A stretch of 64,000 nucleotides of DNA from Agrococcus baldri (lineage in GTDB: Bacteria; Actinomycetota; Actinomycetes; Actinomycetales; Microbacteriaceae): NCBI GenBank assembly GCA_007988785.1, contig BJUU01000008.1:54363-118362 (forward strand). The letters run 5' to 3'. The position numbers were made by a program, and so were the translations under genes. Of this stretch, positions 44,513 to 53,172 are shown piece by piece. The notes below the pieces were generated by a model. The model was not told the DNA's origin. It made no database searches and was given only the letters and a program-made list of their open reading frames with translations. Every line of letters begins with the position of its first letter. Within the stretch, counting starts at the first letter, position 1.

Positions 44513-47500
44513 ATGACCTTCCGACCGGCCCGCGCGATCCCCGCGGGCATCACAGCAGTCGCCCTCGCGGCGACGCTCTCCGTCGCGACCGTCGCCCCGG
44601 CGAGCGCCGCGGCGTCGACGGCCGCCGTCGACGACAGCGTCACCGTCGACGCCAACCACTCGATCACGGTCGACGTGCTCGCCAACGACACCGCCCCCGC
44701 GGGCACCGTCGTCGAGCTGCTCGACGCGTCCGGTGCCCCGACGACGGGCGTCGACAACCTCTACGGCTCCTGGACGACCGACGGCAGCACCGTCACGCAC
44801 ACGCCGCCGGACGGCCGCGCCGGCCCCCGCACGCTCAGCTACCGCATCACCGACCCCGACGGCGACTCCGCCACGGCGAGCGTGCGCGTGCAGGTCAACA
44901 CGATCAACGCGCCCTACGCGCTGCAGGACTTCGCCTCGGTGAAGCTCGGCCAGCCCATCACCGTCGACGTGCTGGCGAACGACCTGCGCGGCTCCTCGCG
45001 CACGACGGGCGAGCACTTCGAGCTGCTGCCGGAGACCCTCCGCATCCTCGACGCCGCCGGCGCCCCGCAGACCGAGATCGTCGACGAGCGCGGCACCTAC
45101 CGCGTCGCCGACGGCTCGATCTCGTACCAGCCGGCCGCCGGCTACTGGGGCAGCGCCTCGATCCGCTACGTGGTGCAGGACGAGGTGCGCCAGTCCACCC
45201 GCGCGACGTCGCTGAACCTCACGGTCTCGCCCACGCCCGACGCGGTCGACGACGCCGCGACGACCGAGCCCGGGGCCGCATCCACCATCGATGTGCTCGC
45301 CAACGACGCCACGCCCTCGCGCACGACGTGGAGCACCTGGGGCTTCACCGTGACCCCCGGCATCCGCGTCGGCACCGTCGAGCAGGAGGGTGTCGGCGTC
45401 TGGACGCGCGACGCCGAGAACCGCGCCGTCTTCACCCCCGAGGCGGGCTTCACCGGCACCGCGACGGTCGACTACATGGTCATCAACTCGCGCTCGGCGA
45501 GCGACGTCGCGACCATCTCGGTCACGGTCGAGGAGGCCGCGGTCGCACCCGAGCTGCACGCCGACACGGCGCGGACGCCGTACCTCACCGACGTCACGGT
45601 CGACGTGCTCGCGAACGACGTCGCCCCCGAGGGCGCGAGCCTCGACGCCGCGTCGCTGCGGCTCGTCGACGCCGAGGGCGCCCTCGTCGAGCAGCTCGAG
45701 ACGCAGCGCGGCACCTGGAGCGTCGCCGACGGACAGCTCTCCTTCGCGCCGGCCGAGCGCGCGTTCGGCACCGACGAGGTCACCTACTCGGTCGCCACCG
45801 GCGAGGGCGCCGCCGCGACGGCGACCGTCTCGGTGGAGATCGCCTCGCCGTTCGTCAACACCGCCGGCGAGATCATCGACCACGCGTTCAGCGCCTCCTC
45901 GCCGAGCGTGCTGATCGACGTGCTCGCGAACGACTCCTCCGCGGTCAACACGAGCATCGACGTGTCGACGCTCGCGATCATGGATCACAACGGCCAGCCG
46001 GTGCCGGAGCGCGAGACGGATGAGGGCACCTGGAGCGTCGTCGACGGGCAGGTGCGGTTCGCGCCGGCCGAGGGCTTCGAGGGCCAGGCCGCCGTCTACT
46101 ACATCGTCGAGAACGACGCGGGCTTCACGGGCCGCGCCGTCGTGGCGGTGAACGTGACCTGGGCCGCGGCCGAGCCGATCCTGGCTGCCGACGAGCTCGA
46201 CGTGGAGTACCTCACCGACACCACCGTCGACGTGCTCGCGAACGACTCGGCGCCCGAGGGCACCGAGCTCGACCCGGCGTCGCTCGCGCTCGTCGACGAG
46301 TCGGGCGAGCTCGTGAGCGAGCTCACGACCGGCAAGGGCACCTGGAGCGTCGTCGACGGCCGGCTCGCGTTCTCGCCCGCCGAGGGCGCGTACTTCTCCG
46401 ACGAGGTGACCTACTCGGTCGCCACGACCGAGGGCGGCTCCGCGACCTCGACGGTGACGGCAAGCATCGACTACCCGAACGTCGGCTCGCGCGGCGAGAT
46501 CGTCGAGCACGAGTTCTCGGCCGAGGAGCCGAGCGTGCTGGTCGACGTGCTCGCGAACGACACGACCGAGGGCAACACCGTCATCGACGCCTCGACGCTC
46601 GCGATCGTCGACCACAACGGCCGCCCCGTGCAGGAGCGCGCCACCGACGAGGGCACCTGGAGCGTCGTCGACGGGCAGGTGCGGTTCGCGCCCGCCGAGG
46701 GCTTCGAGGGCCGCGCCACGGTCTACTACTGGGTCGAGAACAGCGCAGGCGCCGTCGGCCGCGCGACGGTGACGGTCGACGTCACCTGGGCGGCAGCGGC
46801 ACCTCGGCTGAGCGCCGACGAGGCGAGCACGCCCTACTTCACGCCGGTCACGCTCGACGTGCTCGCGAACGACTCGGCGCCCGAGGGCACCGAGCTCGAC
46901 GCCGCATCGCTCGCGCTGGTCGACGAGTCGGGCGAGCTCGTGAGCGAGCTCACCACGGGCAAGGGCACCTGGAGCGTCGTCGACGGTGAGCTGCGGTTCG
47001 CGCCGGCCGAGGGCGTCTACTTCGTCGACGAGGTCACCTATTCGGTCGCGACGACCGATGGCGGCACCGCCACCGCGACCGCCGAGGTGTACATCGAGAC
47101 GCCGACGATCTCGTCGCGCGGCGAGATCGTCGACCACGAGTTCTCGGCCGAGGAGCCGACCGTGCTCGTGGACGTGCTGGCGAACGACCTGTCGAACGGC
47201 AACTCGGCGATCGACGCCTCGACGCTCGCGATCAGCGACCACAACGGTCGCCCGGTGCAGGAGCGGGTGACGGATGACGGCACCTGGAGCGTCGTCGACG
47301 GGCAGGTGCGGTTCGCGCCCGCCGAGGGCTTCGAGGGCCAGGCTTCGGTCTACTACATCGTCGAGAACGACGCGGGCTTCACAGGCCGCGCCGTCGTGGC
47401 GGTGAACGTGACCTGGGCGACGGTCGAGGCCTCGGTCGACGCGCAGGACGACCGCGTCGAGATCCCGCGCAAGGGCGACATCACCGTCGACGTGCTGGCG

Positions 47501-47806
47501 AACGACAGCGCGGTCGGCGGCGACATCGACCCGAGCACGCTGCGCATCGTGGGTGATGGCGGCGAGCTCGTCGAGCGCCTCACGACGCGCGCGGGCACCT
47601 GGACGGTCGTCGACGGCGAGATCCACTTCGACGCGCACTCGCGGCAGAAGGGCGAGACTTCGATCGAGTACGTCGTCGGCAACGGCGGCGCGACCGACAC
47701 GGCGACGCTGACGGTGGATGTCGACCAGCACCACCACGGCAATGGGGGCAAGATCAAGCAGGTGATCGGCGCGATCATCGGCTGGATCATCGGCTGGCTG
47801 TTCTGA
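44513..47806 (+). CDS. Large secreted Ig-like/cadherin-like repeat surface protein
   Basis: 1097 residues. Signal peptide with cleavage near PASA (about residue 36), then ten tandem beta-domains, each holding a (V/I/L)DVLAND motif; the later ones alternate as two types forming a repeat of about 208 residues (624 nt). No LPXTG, no lectin or enzyme motif. The C-terminus is Gly/His-rich (QHHHGNGGKIKQ) followed by a hydrophobic run GAIIGWIIGWLF with no basic tail, perhaps a membrane- or wall-associating end. AGGAG is five bases before the ATG. Probably a stalk-like adhesin; ligand unknown. Confidence 0.83.
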   Translation: MTFRPARAIPAGITAVALAATLSVATVAPASAAASTAAVDDSVTVDANHSITVDVLANDTAPAGTVVELLDASGAPTTGVDNLYGSWTTDGSTVTHTPPDGRAGPRTLSYRITDPDGDSATASVRVQVNTINAPYALQDFASVKLGQPITVDVLANDLRGSSRTTGEHFELLPETLRILDAAGAPQTEIVDERGTYRVADGSISYQPAAGYWGSASIRYVVQDEVRQSTRATSLNLTVSPTPDAVDDAATTEPGAASTIDVLANDATPSRTTWSTWGFTVTPGIRVGTVEQEGVGVWTRDAENRAVFTPEAGFTGTATVDYMVINSRSASDVATISVTVEEAAVAPELHADTARTPYLTDVTVDVLANDVAPEGASLDAASLRLVDAEGALVEQLETQRGTWSVADGQLSFAPAERAFGTDEVTYSVATGEGAAATATVSVEIASPFVNTAGEIIDHAFSASSPSVLIDVLANDSSAVNTSIDVSTLAIMDHNGQPVPERETDEGTWSVVDGQVRFAPAEGFEGQAAVYYIVENDAGFTGRAVVAVNVTWAAAEPILAADELDVEYLTDTTVDVLANDSAPEGTELDPASLALVDESGELVSELTTGKGTWSVVDGRLAFSPAEGAYFSDEVTYSVATTEGGSATSTVTASIDYPNVGSRGEIVEHEFSAEEPSVLVDVLANDTTEGNTVIDASTLAIVDHNGRPVQERATDEGTWSVVDGQVRFAPAEGFEGRATVYYWVENSAGAVGRATVTVDVTWAAAAPRLSADEASTPYFTPVTLDVLANDSAPEGTELDAASLALVDESGELVSELTTGKGTWSVVDGELRFAPAEGVYFVDEVTYSVATTDGGTATATAEVYIETPTISSRGEIVDHEFSAEEPTVLVDVLANDLSNGNSAIDASTLAISDHNGRPVQERVTDDGTWSVVDGQVRFAPAEGFEGQASVYYIVENDAGFTGRAVVAVNVTWATVEASVDAQDDRVEIPRKGDITVDVLANDSAVGGDIDPSTLRIVGDGGELVERLTTRAGTWTVVDGEIHFDAHSRQKGETSIEYVVGNGGATDTATLTVDVDQHHHGNGGKIKQVIGAIIGWIIGWLF
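45884..47440 (+). repeat. Long internal DNA repeats of the Ig-like protein gene
   Basis: Stretches of about 60-80 bases are nearly identical between units, for example starting near 46023, 46650 and 47277, and near 46099 and 47351; the spacing is about 624-630 nt per double unit. Such near identity at synonymous sites suggests recent duplication or gene conversion. Confidence 0.8.
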
Positions 47807-47820
47807 TCCGCTGACGCATG

Positions 47821-47849
47821 ACGGGGAGGGGCCGAGCGCCCCTCCCCGT
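47821..47849. terminator. Perfect hairpin terminator between convergent genes
   Basis: ACGGGGAGGGGC/GCCCCTCCCCGT stem of 12 bp, five-base loop, then TT; serves the Ig-like protein gene and the DUF3817 gene. Confidence 0.85.
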
Positions 47850-47893
47850 TCTGCGTCACCGAGGCATCAGCCTCGTCCAGCCCTGCCTGGGGA

Positions 47894-48385
47894 TCAGTCG
47901 AACCACTCGGTCGGCGGGCCCGCCTGCAGCAGCACGAAGAAGAGGATCGCGACCAGGATCACCACGACGATCACGAGCAGCAGCGCGTGGTTGATCGCCC
48001 AGCGGAACAGCCGGTCGATCGGGCGCGCGTCGCGAGGGTCGTCGCTCGCCTCGGTGCGCCAGCCGCCCTCGAGCTTGCCGCGGCGCACGAGGCGACGCTC
48101 CCAGGGGATGGTCGCGTAGGGCACGATCGCGGTGACGATGCCGAGCAGCACCGTGCCGGCGCTCCACCGCTGGTTGTGGCCGACGATGAGCTGCATCGCG
48201 CCGTAGGAGAGGAAGACGAAGCCGTGGATGGGGCCGGCGATCGGCACCAGCGGGTCGAACTGGAAGGCGTACTTCGCGATCATCGCGATGATCAGCAGGC
48301 TCCAGGTGATCGCCTCGGCGATCGCGAGGAAGCGGTAGATGGCCTTCGGGGTGAGCCCGGTCGCGGTGGTCGTCGCGTTCGTCAT
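47894..48385 (-). CDS. DUF3817 membrane protein
   Basis: 163 residues. YRFLAIAEAITWSLLIIAM, GPIHGFVFLSYGAMQLIVGHNQRWS and IPWERRLVRRG match DUF3817, a small actinobacterial membrane family with three to four TM helices; the C-terminal TM (residues 133-153) is separated by a charged loop. Function unknown; related proteins are commonly found near purine genes or guaB, which fits the location. TAGACT lies six bases before the ATG. Confidence 0.85.
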   Translation of the reverse strand: MTNATTTATGLTPKAIYRFLAIAEAITWSLLIIAMIAKYAFQFDPLVPIAGPIHGFVFLSYGAMQLIVGHNQRWSAGTVLLGIVTAIVPYATIPWERRLVRRGKLEGGWRTEASDDPRDARPIDRLFRWAINHALLLVIVVVILVAILFFVLLQAGPPTEWFD

Positions 48386-48391
48386 GTAGGC

Positions 48392-48397
48392 AGTCTA
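48392..48397 (-). promoter_or_regulatory. -10 box TAGACT, leaderless DUF3817 gene
   Basis: Six bases before the ATG at 48385. Confidence 0.55.
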
Positions 48398-48406
48398 CAG
48401 GTTGGT

Positions 48407-48504
48407 CTCGAGACGCGTCGCCCTGCGGGCGGCGCTCCTCGACCAGCGGGCGGGTGCGGCCTCGAGACGCGTCGCCCTGCGGGCGGCGCTCCTCGACCAG
48501 CGGG
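48407..48504. repeat. Two identical 44-bp REP-like elements
   Basis: Identical copies at 48407-48450 and 48461-48504, each running from CTCGAGACGCG to CTCCTCGACCAGCGGG with an inner CCTGCGGGCGG. Related elements occur at 52.08-52.19 and 54.89-54.98 kb. Confidence 0.88.
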
Positions 48505-48513
48505 GCAGCGTCG

Positions 48514-50076
48514 TCAGCGCAGGTCCTTCCGCAGGATCTTGCCCGCGCTCGACTTGGGGATCGCGTCGATGAACTCGACCGCCCGCACGCGCTTGTAGGG
48601 CGAGACGCGCTCGGCCACGAAGGCCATCACCGACTCCGCGGTCGCCGCCTCGCTCGCGCGCACCACGAACGCCTTGGGGATCTCGCCCGCCTCGTCGTCC
48701 GGCACCCCGACGACCGCCGCATCCGCCACGTCCTGGCTCGTCAGCAGCAGCGCCTCGAGCTCGGCAGGCGCCACCTGGTAGCCCTTGTACTTGATGAGCT
48801 CCTTCAGCCGGTCGACGATCGCGATGTTGCCCGCCGCATCCGCCTCCGCGATGTCGCCGGTGTGCAGGAAGCCGTCGGCGTCGATCGTCTCGGCGGTCGC
48901 GGCCTCGTCGTCGAGGTAGCGCAGCATCACGTTCGGCCCCCGCACCCACAGCTCGCCGCGCGCCGACACGCCCTCCTCCGGCAGCGGGATCTCCTCGCCC
49001 GTCTCGATGTCGACGATCTTCGACTGCATGTTGGGGATGGTCGGTCCCGAGGAGCGCAGCGGCGCCCCGCTGCCGCGCGGGATGACGTGCGAGACGGGGC
49101 TGAGCTCGCTCATGCCGTAGCCCTGCAGCATCTCGACGCCCAGCCGCTGCTCGACCGCGCGACCGAGCGCCTCGTCGAGCGGCGCGGCGCCCGACATGAT
49201 CGTGTGGAGGCTCGAGAGGTCGTGGTCGTCGACGAGCGGATGCTTCGCGAGCGCGACCGCGATGGGCGGCGCGATGAACGCGAAGGTGATGCGCTCGTCC
49301 TGGATGATCCGCAGGAACTCGGTGAGCTCGAACCGCGGCATCGTCACGAGCGTCGCGCGCTGCTTGAGCGCGATGTTCAGCAGCACGGTCATGCCGTAGA
49401 TGTGGAAGAAGGGCAGCACCGCGATGACGCGGTCGTCGGCGCGCACGTCGATGAGGCTGACGCACTGCGCGACGTTCGCGACCAGGTTGCGGTGCGAGAG
49501 CATCACGCCCTTGGGGTGGCCGGTGGTGCCGGATGAGTACGGCATGACCGCGACGTGCGTCGCCGGGTCGATGGTCACCGTCGGTGCCGGGCGGGCCTCG
49601 CCCAGCAGCTCGGCGAGGCTCGGGTGGCCCTCGAGGCCGTCGAGCACCACGATGCGATCGGCGGCGATGCCGTTGGCCGTCGCCGCCTCGATCGCCTGCG
49701 GCGCGAGCGGCGAGACCGTCAGCAGCATGCTCGCGCCGGAGGCGCGCAGCTGCTTGCCGATCTCTGCCGCGTTCATCATCGCGTTGACGGTCGTCGCGGT
49801 CGCGCCGGACCGCAGGATGCCGTGGAAGGCGATCGCGAAGGCCGGCACGTTCGGGCTGTGCAGCGCGACGACGTCGCCGGGGCCGAGGCCGCGCGCCGCG
49901 AGCGCGCCCGCGAGCGCGAGGCTGCGGTCGACGAGCTCGCCGTAGGTCGTGACGGCCCCGGATGCGCCGTCGACGAGCGCGGGATGGTCGCGCTCGGTCT
50001 CGCCCAGGTCGGCGAAGAGGAGGTCGAAGACCGAGGTCTCCGGGATCTCGACGGGCGGGTGCGGACTCTCGAACAC
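48514..50076 (-). CDS. AMP-dependent acyl-CoA synthetase/ligase
   Basis: 520 residues, GTG start. ANL superfamily: P-loop YSSGTTGHPKG (180-190), LQGYGMSELSPVSH, adenine-binding GELWVRGPNVMLRYL, hinge and the C-terminal catalytic Lys513 in SSAGKILRKDL. It resembles 4-coumarate-CoA ligases and medium/long-chain acyl-CoA ligases; the carboxylate substrate is not determinable. It lies between the purine genes but shows no link to them. Confidence 0.9.
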   Translation of the reverse strand: MFESPHPPVEIPETSVFDLLFADLGETERDHPALVDGASGAVTTYGELVDRSLALAGALAARGLGPGDVVALHSPNVPAFAIAFHGILRSGATATTVNAMMNAAEIGKQLRASGASMLLTVSPLAPQAIEAATANGIAADRIVVLDGLEGHPSLAELLGEARPAPTVTIDPATHVAVMPYSSGTTGHPKGVMLSHRNLVANVAQCVSLIDVRADDRVIAVLPFFHIYGMTVLLNIALKQRATLVTMPRFELTEFLRIIQDERITFAFIAPPIAVALAKHPLVDDHDLSSLHTIMSGAAPLDEALGRAVEQRLGVEMLQGYGMSELSPVSHVIPRGSGAPLRSSGPTIPNMQSKIVDIETGEEIPLPEEGVSARGELWVRGPNVMLRYLDDEAATAETIDADGFLHTGDIAEADAAGNIAIVDRLKELIKYKGYQVAPAELEALLLTSQDVADAAVVGVPDDEAGEIPKAFVVRASEAATAESVMAFVAERVSPYKRVRAVEFIDAIPKSSAGKILRKDLR

Positions 50077-50131
50077 TGTGACTCCCTCGTCAGCCGGTCG
50101 GCGTTGGAAGGAGCATAGAGCGCCGGGCGCG

Positions 50132-50821
50132 TCAGGCCGCGACGGCCTCCAGCGCGCTCTTGAAGATCTCCAGCCCGTCGAGTCCCGCCTTCATGCGCGT
50201 GGTGGTGGGGCCGAAGCCCAGCTCGACCGCGTGCTCGGGGTGCGGCATGAGCCCCACGACGTTGCCGGCGGCGTTCGACAGGCCCGCGATGTCGTCGATC
50301 GAGCCGTTGGGGTTCTCGCCCAGGTAGCGGAAGGCGACCAGGCCCTCGCCCTCGAGCCGCGCGACCTCCTCCGGCGTCGCGACGAAGCGGCCCTCGCCGT
50401 TCTTCAGCGGGATGACGATCTCCTGGCCCGACTCGAAGCGGTTCGTCCACGCGGTGGTGGTGCGCTCGACGCGCAGCCGCTGGTCGCGGCGCACGAACAG
50501 GCCGGTCTCGTTGCGCACCAGGCCGCCGGGCAGCAGGCGCGCCTCGGCGAGCATCTGGAAGCCGTTGCAGATGCCGAGCACGGGCATGCCCCGGTTCGCG
50601 GCATCGACCACCTCGGTCATGATCGGCGACAGCGAGGCGATCGCGCCGCAGCGCAGGTAGTCGCCGTAGGAGAAGCCGCCGGGCAGCACGAGCGCGTCGA
50701 CGCCCTGCAGGTCGTGCTCGCCGTGCCAGAGCGCGACAGGCTCGTGGCCGGCGAGCCGCACGGCCCGCTGCGCATCCCGGTCGTCGAGCGTGCCGGGGAA
50801 GGTGACGACGCCGACCCTCAT
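50132..50821 (-). CDS. purQ: Phosphoribosylformylglycinamidine synthase, PurQ subunit
   Basis: 229 residues, class I glutamine amidotransferase. Nucleophile Cys85 in GICNGFQ, His194 and Glu196 in MPHPEHA, oxyanion [15 protein letters not shown]. It releases ammonia for PurL. Its ATG overlaps the purS stop as ATGA. Confidence 0.97.
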   Translation of the reverse strand: MRVGVVTFPGTLDDRDAQRAVRLAGHEPVALWHGEHDLQGVDALVLPGGFSYGDYLRCGAIASLSPIMTEVVDAANRGMPVLGICNGFQMLAEARLLPGGLVRNETGLFVRRDQRLRVERTTTAWTNRFESGQEIVIPLKNGEGRFVATPEEVARLEGEGLVAFRYLGENPNGSIDDIAGLSNAAGNVVGLMPHPEHAVELGFGPTTTRMKAGLDGLEIFKSALEAVAA

Positions 50822-51084
50822 CGGGCGGCCTGCGCCTCGTCGACCGCGCTGACGCCCACGACATCCTCGATCACGGTGTTCGCGAGCACCTCGTCGGCGA
50901 CCTCGCGCACCTGCGCGAGCAGCGCATCCGTCACCTCGCCGTCCACGCGCAGCTCGAAGCGCTTGCCGACGCGCACGTCGCCGACGGCCTCGTGGCCGAG
51001 GCGGGCGAGGGCGCGGGTGACGGCCTTGCCCTGCGGGTCGAGGATCTCGGCCTTGGGCATGACGTCGACGACGATGAGGGCCAT
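50818..51084 (-). CDS. purS: Phosphoribosylformylglycinamidine synthase, PurS subunit
   Basis: 88 residues. [26 protein letters not shown] and [11 protein letters not shown] are typical; PurS dimers bridge PurL and PurQ. The ATG at 51084 has AGGGAG six bases upstream. A TAGACT box at 51125-51130 gives a leader of about 35 bases. The promoter is back to back with that of the metallopeptidase gene. Confidence 0.96.
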   Translation of the reverse strand: MALIVVDVMPKAEILDPQGKAVTRALARLGHEAVGDVRVGKRFELRVDGEVTDALLAQVREVADEVLANTVIEDVVGVSAVDEAQAAR

Positions 51085-51124
51085 GGGTCGCTCCCTGCTG
51101 GTGAGTGGATGGGGGTGCGGCACC

Positions 51125-51130
51125 AGTCTA
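51125..51130 (-). promoter_or_regulatory. -10 box TAGACT for purSQ
   Basis: Faces away from the TAGGGT box at 51162. Confidence 0.5.
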
Positions 51131-51161
51131 CGGAAGGGTGCGGCGCTCAGACGCGGCGGGC

Positions 51162-51167
51162 TAGGGT
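51162..51167 (+). promoter_or_regulatory. -10 box TAGGGT, leaderless metallopeptidase gene
   Basis: Six bases before the ATG at 51174. Confidence 0.6.
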
Positions 51168-51173
51168 TTCGCC

Positions 51174-52073
51174 ATGACCTTCAGGGGCGATGCGAACTTC
51201 GACACCACGACGGTGAGCAAGGGCGGCGGCCGCGGTCCCAGCGGCGGCGCGATCGCCGTCGGCGGCGGCGGCATCGTCACCGTCATCCTGGTGATCGTCT
51301 CGATGATCTTCGGCGTCGACCTCACGGGCCTCGCGCCGAGCGCGCCGATCGATCCGCAGTCGCAGTCGCAGGGCAGCGAGGAGGTCACCGGCTGCACGGG
51401 CGAGCAGGCCAACGACCCCGCCAACGTCACCTGCCGCATGGAGGGCGGGGCCGACTCGATGTCGGCCTTCTGGACGGCGACGATGCAGGCCAACGGGCTG
51501 GAGTACGCCGACCCCTCCGTGCAGCTGTTCGACCGTCAGGTGGAGACCGGATGCGGTGCCGCGACGAGCGCGGTCGGCCCGTTCTACTGCCCTCCCGACC
51601 AGCGCATCTACCTCGACGAGACCTTCTTCGCGCAGATGCGCGACCAGTTCGGCGCTGAGGGCGGCAATCTCGCAGAGCTCTACGTGCTCGCGCACGAGTG
51701 GGGCCACCACATCCAGAGCGCGACGGGCCAGCTCGACCGCGTGCAGCAGGGCGACACCGGCCCGCAGTCCTCGGCGGTGCGCAGCGAGCTGCAGGCCGAC
51801 TGCTACGCCGGCGCGTGGATGGCGGGGGCGTCGCAGACGGCCGACGACGACGGCGGCGCGCCGGTGCTCGAGCAGCCCACCGAGGAGCAGATGGCGAGAG
51901 CGCTCGATGCCGCGCGGACCATCGGCGACGACCGGCTGCAGGAGATGAGCGGCGGCGGCGTGAACCCGGAGGGCTGGACGCACGGCTCGAGCGAGCAGCG
52001 GCAGACGTGGCTGCTCAACGGCTACAACGGCGGCGTCGGCGCCTGCGACACCTGGAACGCGGCGGAGGTCTGA
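51174..52073 (+). CDS. Neutral zinc metallopeptidase (YpfJ family)
   Basis: 299 residues. N-terminal cytosolic Gly-rich segment, TM anchor (about 26-47), then an extracytoplasmic domain with the zinc motif HEWGHH (174-179), a downstream ELQADCYAG with the third ligand and six Cys that may form disulfides (C74, C87, C127, C139, further ones near the end). Physiological substrate unknown. It is inserted, in opposite orientation, between purC and purS. Confidence 0.92.
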   Translation: MTFRGDANFDTTTVSKGGGRGPSGGAIAVGGGGIVTVILVIVSMIFGVDLTGLAPSAPIDPQSQSQGSEEVTGCTGEQANDPANVTCRMEGGADSMSAFWTATMQANGLEYADPSVQLFDRQVETGCGAATSAVGPFYCPPDQRIYLDETFFAQMRDQFGAEGGNLAELYVLAHEWGHHIQSATGQLDRVQQGDTGPQSSAVRSELQADCYAGAWMAGASQTADDDGGAPVLEQPTEEQMARALDAARTIGDDRLQEMSGGGVNPEGWTHGSSEQRQTWLLNGYNGGVGACDTWNAAEV

Positions 52074-52081
52074 GGTTCGTC

Positions 52082-52192
52082 GCAGGTCGAGGAGCGCGCG
52101 CCGCAGGCGCACGCGTCACGAGACCGGAGCGACGATCAGCCGGTGCCTGCGGTCTCGTGACGGCAGCGACCCTGCGGCTCGCGGCCTCCTCG
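52082..52192. repeat. REP-like elements in two orientations
   Basis: GGTCGAGGAGCGCGC to GTCACGAGACC (52085-52125) and, in reverse orientation, GGTCTCGTGACGGCAG to CTCCTCGACCTACGG (52153-52200). They share their ends with the 48.4-kb and 54.9-kb elements. Confidence 0.75.
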
Positions 52193-52270
52193 ACCTACGG
52201 CGCTGCGTCCTCGACCTGCGGCGCGGCCTCCTCGACCTACGGCGCTGCGTCCTCGACCTGCGAGCCGCCC
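52187..52270. repeat. 21-bp tandem repeat including the purC stop codon
   Basis: About four copies alternate two versions, TCCTCGACCTACGGCGCTGC and TCCTCGACCTGCGGCGCGGC (first 20 of 21 bases). In the purC frame each unit reads QVEDAAP or stop-VEEAAP, so the last seven codons and the stop are duplicated downstream in frame. Confidence 0.85.
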
Positions 52271-53172
52271 GCCAGCCGCTCGATCAGCTCGCGGTAGCGG
52301 GCCGCCGTGCGCTCGACGATCTCGGCCGGCAGCTCGGGCGCCTCGCCCTCGCCGTCCCAGCTCGAGGTCAGCCAGTCGCGCACGATCTGCTTGTCGAACG
52401 ACTCGATCTTGCCCGCCTCGAGCGCCGCCGCATCCCAGTACCGCGACGAGTCCGAGGTGAGCACCTCGTCCGCCAGCAGCAGCTTGCCCGTGACCCGGTC
52501 GCGCCCGAACTCGAACTTCGTGTCGGCGAGCACGAGGCCCGCCTGGGCGGCGACCTCGGCGGCGCGCGCGTAGACCGAGAGGCTCAGCTCGCGGATCTCC
52601 CTCGCGTCGGCCTCGCCGACGAGCTCGACGGTGCGCTCGAACGAGACGTTCTCGTCGTGCTGCCCCTGCGGCGCCTTCCAGGCCGGCGTGTAGATCGGCT
52701 CTGGCAGCGCGTCGCCGTCGACGAGTCCCGCGGGCAGCGCGACGCCCGAGATCGAGCCCAGCTGCTGGTACTCCTTGAGCCCCGAGCCGGTGACCCGGCC
52801 GCGCACGACGCACTCCACGGGCAGCATGTCGAGGGTGCGCACGAGCATCGCGCGGCCGCGCACGGATGCGGGGGTGCGGTCCTCGGCGCCGGGCGCGAGC
52901 TGCGAGGGCAGGCCGAGCCGCTGCGTCCACCAGAGCGTGAGCGAGGTGAGCAGCTCGCCCTTGCCGGGGATGGCCGGCTCGAGCACCTGATCGAAGGCCG
53001 AGACGCGATCCGAGGCGACCATGAGCATCTCGGGCGCGGTCGCGAGCGACTGGCCGTCGGCGACGTAGAGGTCGCGCACCTTGCCGCTGTAGGCGAGGGC
53101 CCAGCCGGGGAGACCCTTCGACACGGGGTGCGCCTCCGGCGCGCCCCGGCTCAGGGAGCCGCTGTCGGTCAC
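52237..53172 (-). CDS. purC: SAICAR synthetase
   Basis: 311 residues, GTG start overlapping the purD stop (GTGA). It ligates CAIR and aspartate using ATP. Landmarks: YSGKVRDLYVADG, MVASDRVSAFDQVL, ECVVRGRVTGSGLKEYQ, LVLADTKFEFG and FDKQIVRDWL. The C-terminal QVEDAAP comes from a tandem-repeat tract and is not part of the conserved fold; the ancestral end was probably near LIERLAGGS. Confidence 0.96.
   Translation of the reverse strand: MTDSGSLSRGAPEAHPVSKGLPGWALAYSGKVRDLYVADGQSLATAPEMLMVASDRVSAFDQVLEPAIPGKGELLTSLTLWWTQRLGLPSQLAPGAEDRTPASVRGRAMLVRTLDMLPVECVVRGRVTGSGLKEYQQLGSISGVALPAGLVDGDALPEPIYTPAWKAPQGQHDENVSFERTVELVGEADAREIRELSLSVYARAAEVAAQAGLVLADTKFEFGRDRVTGKLLLADEVLTSDSSRYWDAAALEAGKIESFDKQIVRDWLTSSWDGEGEAPELPAEIVERTAARYRELIERLAGGSQVEDAAP

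Noticed and set aside
48407..48504. Terminal inverted repeats of an insertion sequence
   Set aside because: The copies are direct, identical and only 10 bp apart, and no transposase gene is nearby.
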